The position numbers and the translations under genes are program-made. This document shows positions 28,656 through 40,640 of a stretch of 64,000 bases of DNA, in pieces (position 1 is the stretch's first letter; every line of letters begins with the position of its first letter). A model generated the notes under the pieces. That model was not told the origin of the DNA and did not search any database. It was given only the letters and a program-made list of their open reading frames with translations. Origin of the DNA: Apium graveolens (Eukaryota; Streptophyta; Magnoliopsida; Apiales; Apiaceae); the NCBI RefSeq assembly GCF_009905375.1, contig NC_133653.1, positions 68,292,389 through 68,356,388 on the forward strand, given 5' to 3'.

Positions 28656-30229
28656 ATGCATACACGTTCGCGTACTCGTAAGAGAACACTGGATAAAGGC
28701 GAGGAAGAACTTGTGGTAGTTCGTAGAGAAGTTTTCGAGGAAGAAAAGAAGTTAGAGGAAGAAGAGAAAGTTAAAGAGCCAATTGTAGTAGCTATGGGTG
28801 ATCAAGTAGAAAATCCGAAGGCTTTGATGGACTATTCTAAGCCTAAAATTAATGATATTCAGTCTACCATCATCAGACCATCCATCAGGGCTAACACTTT
28901 TGAGATCAAGTCAAGCACGATCCAGATGATACATAACTCAATTCAGTTTGGGGGTTCTCCTACTGAAGACCCCAACATGCACATTAGGAATTTCATCGAG
29001 ATCTGCGACACTTTCAAATTCAACGATGTGACTGAGGATGATATTAAGCTACGACTCTTCCCATTCTCTCTGAGGGACAAAGCTAAGTGTTGGTTATATT
29101 TTCTATTAACAGGGTCTATCACCACTTGGGAAGATCTTGCTCAAAAGTTTCTCACTAAATTCTTCCCCATGGCGAAGACTGCAGCAATGAGGAATGCTCT
29201 TACTCAGTTTGCTCAACAAACTGGAGAATCTCTATGTGAGGCTTGGGATCGATATAAGGAGATGCTAAGGAAGTGCCCACACCATGGCATGCCTGATTGG
29301 ATGATTATCAACTATTTCTACAATGGATTGGGTCCTACTTCTAGGCTCATGCTTGATGTAGCATCAGGAGGAGCCTTGTGGGCTAAGAGCTACGATGAAG
29401 CTTATGAACTTATTGAACTGATGGCTGTTAATGAGTACTAGAATCCTTCCCAGAGACTGACTCAAGGGAAAGATGCAGGAATTCTGGAGTTGGACGCAGC
29501 AACTACTATCGCTGCCCAACTTAAGGCTTTGACAATGAAGGTGGACACTTTGGCTAATTATGGAGTTAATCAAATCACTAGTGTCTGTGAGCTTTGTGTT
29601 GGTACCTATGAGACTGATCAGTGCGCAATTTCTAGTGAATTAGCTCAGTTCGTGAGCAACTTCCAGCTATCGCAGTAACCTGTGCCAGCCACCTATCATC
29701 CTAACAACCACAGTCATCCTAATTTCAGTTGGAGCAATGCTCAGAATGCTGTTCAACAGCCTTATCAGCAGTATCCAGCTAAGCAGTACAACCCCCTGGT
29801 TTTCAGCAACCGCAGTATGCACCAAGACAACAACTCCAGCTACAACAAGCTAATGAAAAATCTGAACTAGAGGAGTTGAAGCTTATGTGCAAGAGTCAAG
29901 TTGTTTCTATTAAGACCTTGGAAAATCAGATTGGGAAAATTGCCAATGCCTTGCTAAATCGTCAACCTGGTACATTTCCTAGTGATACTGAAGTGTCGGG
30001 AAAGAGGGAAGCTAAGGAGCAGGTAAAGGTAATCACTTTAAGGTCTGGGAAGGTTGCGAATCCCGTACAAACTCAAGAGTTAACTGAAGAAGCTGGGACT
30101 GAGAAAGAAGCAAAGCAGCAGGATGAAGAAGTGGAACCAAGGAAGACTACTGTTGAGCACACTCCACCTGAGGGTAATACAGGGGAGAAACAGATCTATC
30201 CTCCACTGCCTTTTCCTAAGCGGCTGTAG
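28656..30229 (+). pseudogene. gag: Gag of Athila-type element D, degenerate
   Basis: ATG at 28656 opens 261 clean codons (to a TAG at 29439-29441) with the plant retrotransposon Gag core: FGGSPTEDPNMHIRNF, LFPFSLRDKAKCWL and FLTKFFPMAKTAAMRN segments. The same protein continues after the stop in pieces at 29490-29678, 29682-29870 and 29876-30229, broken by stops and frameshifts. The zinc-knuckle position (29586-29624, CELCVGTYETDQC) has Tyr where a CCHC knuckle needs His. A 3' splice-like TTTCAG/GTA lies at 28632-28640 just upstream. The protein is not functional as it stands. Confidence 0.85.
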
Positions 30230-30790
30230 ATGAAAAAGCTGGACAAGCAATTTGAGAAGTTTCTGGAGGTGTTCAAGAAACTTCATATCAACATAGCTTT
30301 TGCTGAGGCTCTCGAGCAGATGCCTAGTTATGCAAAGTTTATGAAATGTATTCTATCTTGGAAGGTGAAACTAGATGATTTAGAGACTGTCGCTCTCACG
30401 GAGGAATGCAGTGCTGTACTGCAACAGAAGTTACCTCTGAAGCTTAAAGATCCAGGAAGCTTCACTATTCCATGTACCATTGGAAAAGTGTCTTTTGACG
30501 GATGCTTATGTGATTTGGGAGCTAGCATCAATTTGATGTCTTTGTCAATTTTCAAGCAGTTGGATCTACCTGATTCTAAACTGACGTATATGACTTTGCA
30601 GTTGGCCGACCATTCTATTACATATCCGTGAGGTATTGTGGAGGATGTCTTGGTCAAGTTTGATAAACTCATCTATCCTGCTGATTTTGTAATTCTTGAT
30701 TTCGAAGAGGATAAGAAGATTCCCATAATTTTGGAAAGACCTTTCTTGGCAACTGGTCGAACCTTGATCGACGTGTAGAAGGGTGAGCTT
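30230..30790 (+). pseudogene. Aspartic protease region of element D, degenerate
   Basis: Reads through a conserved linker (KLDKQFEKFLEVFKKLHIN) into the retropepsin domain with CDLGASINLM, where DLGA replaces the usual DSGA as is typical for Athila-group elements. A stop at 30629-30631 interrupts the domain, and a further stop at 30775-30777 separates it from the next segment, though homology continues ([19 protein letters not shown]). Confidence 0.8.
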
Positions 30791-30793
30791 ACA

Positions 30794-33033
30794 ATGCGAG
30801 TGCTGGATCAGGATGTTACCTTTAATGCGTTCAATGCTATGAAATTTCCTACTAATAATGAGGAGTGCTTAAAAGTGGAGTTGGTCGATTCGGTGGTCAC
30901 ATCGGAACTTGATCAATTGCTAAGGTTTGATGCCTTAGAAAAAGCCTTATTGGGGAATTCAGATAGTGAAGATGATGAAGGTGAAGAGCAATTGCATTAT
31001 TTGTATGCTTCTCCCTGGAAGAGGAAGATTGATATGCCTTTTGAATCTCTTAGAATGGAGGAATTGAAAAAAGCTCCTAAACGCCTCAAGCCTTCTATTG
31101 AGGAAACCCCCTATCTTGAGCTTAAGCCTTTACCTGGGCATTTGAGGTATGCATTTTTAGGTGATACATCTACTTTTCCTGTTATTATTGCATCTAACCT
31201 TTCAGGTAGTGATGAGGAAAAGCTTTTGAGGATTCTGAGAGAGTTCAAATCGATAATTGGATGTATTATACAGATATCAAGGGGATCAGCCCTTCTTACT
31301 GTATGCATAAAGTTCTGCTAGAGGAAGGTAGCAAGCCTACTGTCGAGCAGCAAAGAAGACTTAATCCTATCATGAAGGAAGTAGTGAAGAAGGAAATTCT
31401 TAAGTGGCTAGATGCAGGGATCATCTATCCTATCTCTGACAGTTCATCGGTAAGCCCGGTTCAATGTGTACCAAAGAAAGGTGAAATTACTGTGGTAACA
31501 AATGAAAAGAATGAGCTTATCCCTACCAGAACTGTCACGGGGTGGAGGGTCTGCATGGACTATCGGAAGATGAACAAAGCCACTAGGAAGGACCAATTTC
31601 CATTGCCCTTCATTGATCAGATGCTTGACAGGTTGGCCGGTCATGAGTATTACTGTCTTCTGGATGGCTATTCGGGTTACAATCAGATTTGTATCGCTCC
31701 AGAAGATCAGGAGAAGACTACCTTCACTTGTCAATTTGGTACTTTCGCCTCCAGGCGAGTTTCTTTTGGTCTGTGTGGTGCACCAGCCATATTTTAGAGA
31801 TGTATGATGGCCATCTTTTCTGACATGATTGGCCAGAATATGGAGGTGTTCATGGACGACTTCTCAGTCTTTGGCGATTCTTTTGATGAATGCTTGCAGA
31901 ATCTGGGACACGTTCTCAAGAGGTGTGTTGAGACCAATCTGGTTCTCAATTGGGAGAAATATCATTTTATGGTACGTCAGGGCATTATTCTCGGGCACAA
32001 GGTTTCTAATAAAGGACTAGAGGTGGACAAGGCCAAGATGGGGGTCATTGAGAATCTTCCTCCACCAATTTCTGTTAAGGTAATTCGCAGTTTTCTTGGT
32101 CATGCGGGTTTCTACAGACGTTTCATCAAGGACTTCTCGAAAATTTCAAAGACTTTGTGCAGTCTGTTAGAGAAATATATTCCTTTTAAATTTTATGACG
32201 AGTGCCTTGCAACTTTTGAGACATTAAAGAACAGTTTAATCACGGTACCTGTCATAACTGCACCTGATTGGAATGAGCCTTTTGAGATGATGTGCGATGC
32301 AAGCGACTATGCAGTTGGAGCAGTTCTTGGGCAGAGGAAGAACAACATATTTCATGTAGTCTACTACGCTAGTAAGACTCTAAATGGTGCTCAACTGAAT
32401 TACACTACTACGGAGAAAGAACTTTTGGCTATTGTCTATGATTTTGAGAAATTTCGATCTTATCTACTTGGGACTAAGGTGACAGTTTTCACTGATCATG
32501 CCGCCATTCGATATCTCGTCTCAAAGAAGGACTCGAAGCCTAGATTGATTCGATGGGTTCTTTTGCTCCAAGAATTTGAACTAGAGATCAAGGACAGAAA
32601 AGAAATCAAAAATCAAGTTGCTGATCATCTCTCGCGTTTAGAGAATCCTAATGTTACTTCATTGGACAAGACATTGATAAATGCGTCTTTTCCTGACGAG
32701 CAGCTGTTTGGAGTGCAAGAAGAAGAACCGTGGTTTGCATATATTGTGAACTATTTAGTGAGTAATATCATGCCTCCCGACTTATCTTATGCTCAAAGGA
32801 AGAAGTTTCTTCATGAGGTGAAGTGGTATATATGGGATGAGCCGTTTCTTTTTCGCCAAGGAACTGACCAAATCATCAGGAGATGTATTCCTTACAGCAA
32901 AACGGGGGGGGGGGGGATCTTGCGAGATTACCACTCAACGGCTTATGGAGGACATTATGGGGGAGAAAAGACAATATCTCGTATTCTTCAAGCAGGTTTC
33001 TTTTGGCCAACATTGTTTAAAGATGCTCATTAG
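30794..33033 (+). pseudogene. pol: Reverse transcriptase and RNase H of element D, degenerate
   Basis: Split into 30794-31321, 31261-31797 and 31804-33033. RT motifs: WRVCMDYRKMNKATRKD, LLDGYSGYNQI and VFMDDF (the YxDD box as FMDD, usual for Gypsy). RNase [55 protein letters not shown] frameshift near 31270 and a stop at 31795-31797 break the frame. A run of 13 G (32904-32916) interrupts the linker before integrase. All catalytic Asp positions are still visible, so decay is mainly by stops. Confidence 0.88.
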
Positions 33034-34021
33034 TTCATTTTGAAATGTGATCGATGTCAACGTGTGGGTAATATGTCTAAAAAGGGATGAGATGCCTCTT
33101 AATGTCCTTCTCGAGGTTGAGGTCTTCGATGTTTGGGGAATTGACTTCATGGGGCCATTTATCTCGTCTTGTAACAATTAATATATCTTATTGGTAGTTG
33201 ATTATGTGTCGAAATGGGTTGAAGTTAAGACGTTGCCAATAAACGATGCGAAAGTGGTGCTTAATTTTCCACACAAGCAGATATTCACAAGGTTTGGAAC
33301 TCCAAGAGTCATAATCAGTGATGAGGGGTCGCGTTTTTGCAATCACAAGTTCACTGCTATGATGAAAAGGTATAATGTGAATCATCGCATCGCTATGGCT
33401 TATCATCCTCAGACAAATGGTCAAGATGAGGTATCTAAGAGAGAGATCAAGTGCATTTTGGAGAAAGTGGTATGTCCATCAAGGAAGGATTGGTCTTTGA
33501 AGCTTGATGAAGTTATTTGGGCGTATAGAATAGCATATAAGACTCTATTGGGAATGTCGCCGTTTCAGTTGGTTTATGGTAAGGGGTGTCATTTGCCTAT
33601 GGAGCTCGAGCATAAAACATATTGGGCTTTGAAGAAATTAAATCTGGACTTGGATGCAGTTGGAAAGAAGAAGATGCTTCAGTTAAATGAACCTGACGAG
33701 TTTCGACTTCAAGCTTATGAGAACAACAAGATGTATAAGGAGAAAGTCAAGAGGTGGCACGATAGGGGTCTAGTGGTCAAGAAATTTGTGCCAGGGCAAT
33801 AAGTTCTTTTATTCAACTCTCGTCTCCATCTTTTTCCTGGAAAGTTGAAGTCAAGATGTTCAGGGCCCTTCATAATCAAAATTGTGTTTCCACATGGAGC
33901 GGTGGAAATTTTTAAGAATCATCCCGGGCCAAGAATTCAAGGTAAATGGTCAACGGTTGAAGCATTATTATGGTGACACGGCAAATCGCGAGGTGGTTAG
34001 TGCTGTTTTATTGTCCACTTG
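32930..34021 (+). pseudogene. Integrase of element D, degenerate
   Basis: The zinc-binding H-H-C-C region spans [10 protein letters not shown], a stop at 33031-33033, then CDRCQ. The core shows WGIDFMGPF (first Asp), ISDEGSRF (second Asp) and DEVSKREIK (Glu), in an open stretch at 33191-33802. The C-terminal part runs to about 34021 with frameshifts. Stops at 33031 and 33178-33181 make it non-functional. Confidence 0.85.
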
Positions 34022-34180
34022 ATCTCAAGATTCTACGTCGAGCTAGCGACGTAAAAGAAGTGCTTCTTGGGAGGCAACCCAAGTTTGTTGTACATTAGTA
34101 AGTAGAGGAAGCAAGAAGAAAAGAGAAAATCATAAAAAAATAAAAAAAATGGAAAAATTCAGGTCTGCTACAAAAGCCTG

Positions 34181-34299
34181 GCGTGCCCGCGCTGTCCCAG
34201 CGCGCAGACACGCCATTTACACAGAAACACCGCGTGCCCGCGCCGGTTTGGCAGAAGTAGCGCACGCCCGCGCCGTCTCAGCGTGCGGCCACGCCGTGT
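34181..34299 (+). repeat. GC-rich repeat block in the D internal spacer
   Basis: Three units of GCGTGCCCGCGCTGT-like sequence at 34181-34195, 34231-34246 and 34262-34276, each followed by AGCGYGC-type sequence. They are clearly related to the units in the LTRs but differently spaced. Confidence 0.75.
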
Positions 34300-34484
34300 C
34301 CCGACTTTGGAAAAAAACAAAAGGCAGTTTAGGGGGGGAACGGGAATTTTGTCCCAAAATCAATTCCCAACCGAATTTTACTCCCCCATATCCCATAACT
34401 CCCTCTCCAAATCAAACCCATTACTCACATTATTCCCATAATCAAATCCCACTTCTATTTCATATCTAATTCTCTTTTCACCAC

Positions 34485-34494
34485 CTATATATAC
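34485..34494 (+). promoter_or_regulatory. Internal TATA box upstream of the D extra ORF
   Basis: CTATATATAC in the context CACCTATATATACACACAC, a near-ideal plant TATA box. About 95 bp of CA/CT-rich, ATG-free leader follows (start site expected near 34520), then the start of the extra ORF at 34589. It lies just after the GC-rich block, as the LTR TATA box does. Confidence 0.55.
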
Positions 34495-34588
34495 ACACAC
34501 CTCATACACAAACTTCTTCACCAATTCACAAACTCTTAAACACAAATTCTCTCTCAAACACAACTCTTATTCTCTCTAATCAATTTCC

Positions 34589-35765
34589 GTGGCACCCAAG
34601 AGACAAAGAACTCAAGTCGATAGCAGCACCACCGATCAACTGCGAGTGGTGTGAGGCCCAGGTTTTCTACTCCTGAAGCTGAGGAGGAGTACACGAGGCT
34701 TCTTTCGAAGCAAATCGTCAAGGAGTGAGGTTTTCTTCCATCAGGAAATGATGGTCAGCTGTTGGAGATGATTCAAGAGATGGCTGTTGTGCCTATGAGT
34801 GTTGTGTGAGAGTTTTATGCTAATGCAAGGGCAGAGAAGAATGGTTTTACGGTGGTTAGGGGTATAAAGGTGGAGTATAGTGTTGGAGCGATAAGGAGGG
34901 TAATTATTCAGCCTGCGAAAAAACCGGTCAAGCTATTTGGAATGATAAAACTCCAGAGGACTTTGACTTGGATTTGATTGTTGCTACTCTATGTGTGCCT
35001 AAGACTCAGTGGAAATTTAAGAGGGGCACAACTGATTATGCCACATTCCCTGCTTCTTGTATGAATAGATTTGCTCGTGCTTGGAATGCCTTTATTTGTG
35101 CTAATATTCTGCCATCATCTCATATGCATGAGGTGACGGTAGAGCGAGCACGTTTATTATGGGGTATTCTGAAGGGTGATTATGTGGACATTAGTAGGAT
35201 TATTCACCATGGTATTCTGCAATTTTTGAGAGGGAGCACTACAGGTTCTATACCCTACGCGTCCATAGTGACGAGGTTGTGTGTGGCAGCTCGTTTTAGT
35301 TGGGCCATACATGAACAACTTCAGCTTCCTAGTGCTTCCATTGATAGTTCGATTATATTGCACATGATGGAGTGGTATGGGGGTAAGCCCGATCCTAAGA
35401 GGTTGGGTTATTCATTTGATATGCTTCCAGGCAAGAGGACGTATGATCAGTACTATGATGGTGGTTCCAAGTTTGCCCGTGAAGCAGGTTGGAGAGCTCA
35501 ATTGGGTGAGGAGATAGAGTCGTCATAGTTGAAGGAATCATCGAAGAAGAGCTCGACGCAGTATAGACGTCTTGCAAGGAGGATGGATGCGATGCACGAC
35601 ATCCATAGTTGTTTTGCACACGATCTCACCCAGGTACTTGGGACTACATTTAGAGCCACCAGAGTTAACATTCAGTGACCAGTATTTGGTGAGGATTCTG
35701 TGTATCCGCCTCCTGATACACCTGACACTCCACCCCTTGAGGGTGAGGATTCTGATTCAGAGTAG
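34589..35765 (+). pseudogene. Extra 3' ORF of element D (plant transposon-type domain), degenerate
   Basis: The frame opens at GTG 34589 (TTCCGTGGCACCCAAG), where an ATG would be expected; it encodes APKRQRTQ... and is stopped within 25 codons. Homology continues in shifted frames through YTRLLSKQIVKE, a stop, then FYANARAEKNGFTVVRGIKV, and then a clean 186-codon block at 34968-35528 (FKRGTTDYATFPASCMNRFA ... AREAGWRAQLG). It ends at TAG 35763-35765 after an acidic tail. The middle part resembles the widespread 'putative plant transposon protein' domain found in Athila/Tat extra ORFs; function unknown. At least four stops or frameshifts. Confidence 0.8.
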
Positions 35766-35787
35766 GTATGCCTGATTCCTTACTATT

Positions 35788-38700
35788 TGTAACAACCCCA
35801 GATCCGGGGTCAGGGATCCGGGTCATCACGGTCTTTCTTTCCACAATATCACTTCACTTAATTAATAATAAATAACCTTATGCTATGACCCCACACTAAC
35901 AAACACCACAACCCGTTATAGTCTCAGAGATGAAATTGAAATAAGTACAAGTCATTGAATCCACAATTAAAAGTTATTACAACCCAAAATGATTACTTGA
36001 TAAATTTACAGTTAATTGCCATTATCTGCCACAAGTTATAATTATACATAATTTGATTCTCAAAAGTAGAATGCCTGATCTACCAATAGATCTACCTCTG
36101 CAGCTATAACAGCTACAACATCAACGGGAAGACGCGGGACGCTTCCCACACGCTTGCACTGGGTCTGCTGGAGTCTGGCCATCTTTCCTAACTGTTGTTG
36201 TGTGATGAAGAAATAAAGCAAGAGTGAGCCTTACAGCTCGCAAGATAATATATAGTGATAACAATAATACAAGTATCTAAATGGATACTTACTAGAATTC
36301 TTTATCATGAGTAAGGTAATTACTTACTGGGTATAAGTTTTAAAAGAAGATGAAGTTACCAATTACTTCACTATACTTATACCATTTTTAGAAATCTACT
36401 TGAACTACTACTGTTCAAAGTATATTAAGATTCACGAGGTCATCCCATAGATGAGACCACAAATAAAACTTGAAAATATTTGATCTTTGAAATATTTTGA
36501 AAAGAAATGAAGTTACGAGATACTTCATTCAATGGATACACCAATAAAACTGTTTGACCCTGTCAATGCTTCGGCAACCACCCATTAGTAGCCTTTCGAT
36601 CGAAATGCTACGGGTAGTGTTGCAGAATTATCCAAATGGATGATGAACTCATTACGGGAGTTTGCCGCGCCAGGAAGACCACTTACGATGATCAGTCGTA
36701 GTAGTACAACCCCACCATTTTCTACATGTAGAGGAGAACCTGTCGGATTTACTTATCAACTGAACACTGAACTCCTAAGGAATGGACCGCCTTAGCGGAA
36801 CTTCCAGGCCATTTGGGCCAATATAATAAGGCTGGGCCGGCGCCACTCGACCACTTACGCCACTCCTAGTTCAGATGAAATCCATGACTCTGAAACGTAA
36901 AGCTCGTTCCCCCTTTCCCCAAGTAGAAACTTGTTGATACGGCTCCACCAAGAAGTCGTATCTAGTTGGAAAGGAAAACTCACCGATTTTTCCCAGGCGA
37001 TGCCTGTTAATGGATTAACTTGTTCCAAGAATTTTACTTCCCGAATATTAGGTAAGTAATCAAAAACTCTTTTATCAAGACGGCAACCTTGTTGCGAATA
37101 TAAAACACACCACAGAGCCGGATCCCTCAGGTTTTGAGCGAGTATTTAAATCCCCTTCGAAAGGAGGATCTTAAATATAAAAATGAGTTTTGGGATCCGC
37201 TCTAACTTTTAAAAATAATTTTAAAGACTCGAAAACACTTTAAAGAGTGTTTGGAATAATGCTGATTTGATAAAGTAAATCAGTCTCGGTAAAAAGAAAT
37301 ATCTGGATATTATTATTTAAATAATATTTCCATGAAGAATAATCTTTATAAAAATAATTGAAGTAGAAGTTGGAAAACTTATACTTGAAATGAATAGTAA
37401 ATAATCAAAGATATACTTATACGAAAGTAATATCTTTATTTGAATATCAAAAGTAAGTTTGATTATCGAACATTATTCTTTAATAAATAAAGAATATTAA
37501 TAAATAATAAGCGGAGTCATAATACCTCGAATGAATATTATAAATAATATTCATTAAATAAAATAAAGGAGTCATACAACCTCAAATGAATATCCAAGTA
37601 ATATTCAATAAATAATATAAATGAGTCATAAGTCCTCGAATGAATATTCAAGATAATATTCATTAATAAAATAAAGTTATCGAATAAACCTTATTCGATT
37701 AATAGTTTTGAAAACTATTACCATATATATATATAAAATATATATATATATATACAAAATCTACTCGGGATCCTCGACTCCCGGTTTAGAAATATGTTCA
37801 CCTTTTTATCCCCTATACTAAGGGTAACTCAAATACCGCTTATCTCTAGCATAGGTATTATCAACTGAACCAACAGATATATATGACAAGAATACGAAAC
37901 AGGCATGCATATATATACCATATCAGCATGCTACAATATATCGCAAGAATTTGCTAATATAACCATCATGCATCTACTACAAGATAATGCATATACAAGC
38001 GTATACATCACAACAACAGTATAACGGATAGAAAACTTGCCTGGGCGACTGGGGGTGATAAAAGGCTCGGGACGAGTCTGGTAACCTATAAACAACAAGT
38101 AAGTTGGAATTAAACCAAAGTCACTTGTAAATCTATACTTTAACTAACTTAGACTCTAACGCTTGTTTTGCGCTTACTGATTCTCTTAAGTCACTCGAGT
38201 ACCCTCGGCTCCACCATTTTTAATAAATTAACCATTACGAGTTTTAAGGTGATTCCTTCGCGAGTGTCTTACCAACTGCCTAAAACTCTTACCATAATTG
38301 TTTCATACACTAATTAACCCTTTTTGGTCTTTAACCTATGTTTCAAAGTAAGGCGAGGGGAAAAGTTTCATTCGCGAAACGCCGTTACTTGAAATGGTCG
38401 TTTCTCCTAAACCGTACATCGGAATCAAACGAACTACATATCAAAACGAAGCTCGTAACATGAACTATATAAACATGGCAATGGTCAACATCTAGCAGGG
38501 GGTTCTCGGGTCCTAATGTTATGAACAAAAGCAGTCTAAAGTAAATCGGACATTACGACGGCTATGTTTACGTGATTTCCCAATTTTAAACCATTCAAAA
38601 ACCATCACAATTCAATCTCAATCCATTCATACAACCAAAGTCCATCCTTATCACATCATAACAGCCCCAATCAATTCAATATTAACATTTATACTTATGC

Positions 38701-39832
38701 TTAAGCTTGAATTTAACTACACTTAAGTTCTTTTAACCAAAACAACAAGATTCACCATTCCATTTCACTACCACTCCAACCCAAACTCTAAACCACAAGC
38801 ATTAAGCTACTATATGACCATAACAATCAAAATCATCTTATTATACAAAGGAATCTAGGGTTTGGAGATGATATACCTTCCTTGAAGTGGTGGCAGTAGC
38901 TAGGAAGCCTTAAGAAGCTTTGAGAAGTCTTAGGGATGCTTGGATCTTAAAGGAAAACAAGAAAAATTCAAGTTAAAAACTTTGAAATCACTATTAATTG
39001 TCTTCTTCATTGATTTATTGAAGAAGATTGAGAATGAATGGGGTGCTTAAACTCATAATATAGCCATATCTATGCATAAGGATGACTAGGGAATTATCTT
39101 ACCAATTTAGGAAGCTTGGATCTTGGATTTTGAAAATTTTTCCCTTTGAAATGCCAAAAAGCCGAGAGCAAGTTCTTGGTGAAGAGAAATAGATTTTTGT
39201 TTTGGTGAAAAATGATTTGTTTTTGGCTTGGTTGATTTGGTTTTGTTTTTTGTTTTAGTTAATTACCTATTTAACCTTGGACTTTGTGTGGTTAATAACC
39301 ATCCACATCTCCTTCCTCCTTATGTCATGCTTGTGTCATGCTATGATGTCATCTTTCCCTCCTTGTCCTATTCTCATTGGTTGGGTGACATCATCCTCTC
39401 TAATCCCTTTGATTAATTCCCTAATTGTTTGCCTAATGACCGCTGATCTGTTATACGGTTCGCTTAACTTTCGTTTTCGTTTATCGTTTGAGGGATCATA
39501 CCCGGGATCTTATTACTTAGGTTTCCTTAACCTTTCTCAATATATTATATTCCTTTTATGATCCTCTCTTATAATCCTTTAATTTAAATCCTTTTTCCTG
39601 TTACCTTATACTCAATTCTTTCCGTATCTAGTGGATTTCCGGGAAAAATCAAAGTGTTCGGAATTGGATTCTGACGATCTTTACATACACTTATATACCA
39701 TATAGAGTACTAATAAAATCTCAGAATATCCATAACAGAACCCCTACATAGTGTGGCATGAAAAGTTTTCTCATTCAGCAAAAACACTATTCATAAGGGT
39801 TTCAAAAATTTTCAAAAATTGGGGTTATTACA
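35788..39832 (-). repeat. 3' LTR of element E (4045 bp)
   Basis: On the + strand it begins TGTAACAACCCCAGATCC and ends GGGGTTATTACA. It includes a tandem repeat (about 37505-37680) and an AT dinucleotide stretch (37718-37755). ORFs at 39228-39561 recur in the other LTR only because the LTRs are copies. Confidence 0.92.
37505..37680. repeat. Tandem repeat in the E LTR
   Basis: Three units of about 58 bp, each with GAGTCATA, then CCTC(G/A)AATGAATAT and ATAATATTCA. The same array is at 56335-56505 in the other LTR. Confidence 0.7.
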
Positions 39833-39847
39833 GTCTCCCCTCCTTAA
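39833..39847 (-). other. Polypurine tract of element E
   Basis: Reads AAGGAGGGGAGAC on the - strand, directly against the 3' LTR; the matching tract of F is at 50334-50346. Confidence 0.7.
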
Positions 39848-39849
39848 AA

Positions 39850-40640
39850 GGATTTCGTCCCGGAATCAAATAGAAAATGAATAGGGATACTCTCTTAGCA
39901 TTGCACTTTCTAACTCTCGAGTAAATTTTCCCACATTGTGGTTCTACCATCAAACTCTGACTAGTTTGATAACCCTTTTCCTAAGCAATTGTTCCTTTTT
40001 CAATCTATAACCCTTCCTGGTTGCTCCATATAGGTTACGTCGGGTTGCATGTCTATGCGCTCATATGCCCTTATTTATCTGGCATCCGAATTACACTTTC
40101 TTAACATTGATACGTGGAACACGTTATGACTTGCTACATGTTCTGGGGTAAGCCTAGCTCATATGCTAACTTCCCAATACTTCTTAATATATCCAAGGGT
40201 CCGACAAATTGTGGACTTAGCTTTCCTTTCTTTCCGAATCTCATCAATCCTTTCCAAGGGTTTCCAAGGGGATACCTTTAACAACACTAGGTCCCCTACT
40301 TCCTATTCTTTGTCCTTTCGTGTCAAATCAACAAACTTCTTATGTCCATCTTGGGCTACTACCAGCCGTCCTCTGATTAAATCTATTAAATCCTTGGTCC
40401 TTTGGACCACTGCTGGTCCGAGCATCTTGCGCTCTACAACTTCATCCTAACATAAGGGAGATCGACGTTGTCTTCCCTCAAGGATCTCATAAGACGACAT
40501 CTCGATACCTGACATACGATCTATTGTCGTAAGAAAACTCAATCCGTGTTAAGTGATCATTCCAATTTCTTTCAAGTCTATTGCACAAACTCTCATTATA
40601 GCTTTTAGCATTAGAGCTTTTGCTTCTCAATACCCATTCT
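39850..40640 (-). pseudogene. Integrase C-terminal half and chromodomain of element E, degenerate
   Basis: The - strand translation, across frames, shows an integrase tail (a SYEILEGRQRRSPL-like segment), the GPY/F-type region and then a chromodomain-like segment (ERIDMQPDVTYMEQPGRVID, then RKRVIKLVRV and a WELESEMLREYP-like end as RELESAMLREYP). Stops and indels occur every 50-100 codons. Chromodomains steer chromovirus integration to marked chromatin; this one cannot be made intact. Confidence 0.65.

Larger units (their letters stand above)
34022..34588 (+). other. pol to extra-ORF spacer of element D
   Basis: Carries the GC-rich repeat block (34181-34299), a pyrimidine/A-rich stretch, and the internal TATA box with leader. 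The ORF at 34149-34469 is an artefact of the GC-rich repeats. Confidence 0.7.

Noticed and set aside
34149..34469. 106-codon ORF in the D spacer
   Set aside because: Translation of the GC-rich repeats and pyrimidine-rich leader; no homology.
39228..39561. ORFs repeated at 39228-39561 and 58051-58384
   Set aside because: Same reasoning: they lie in the paired LTRs of element E and are antisense to the element.
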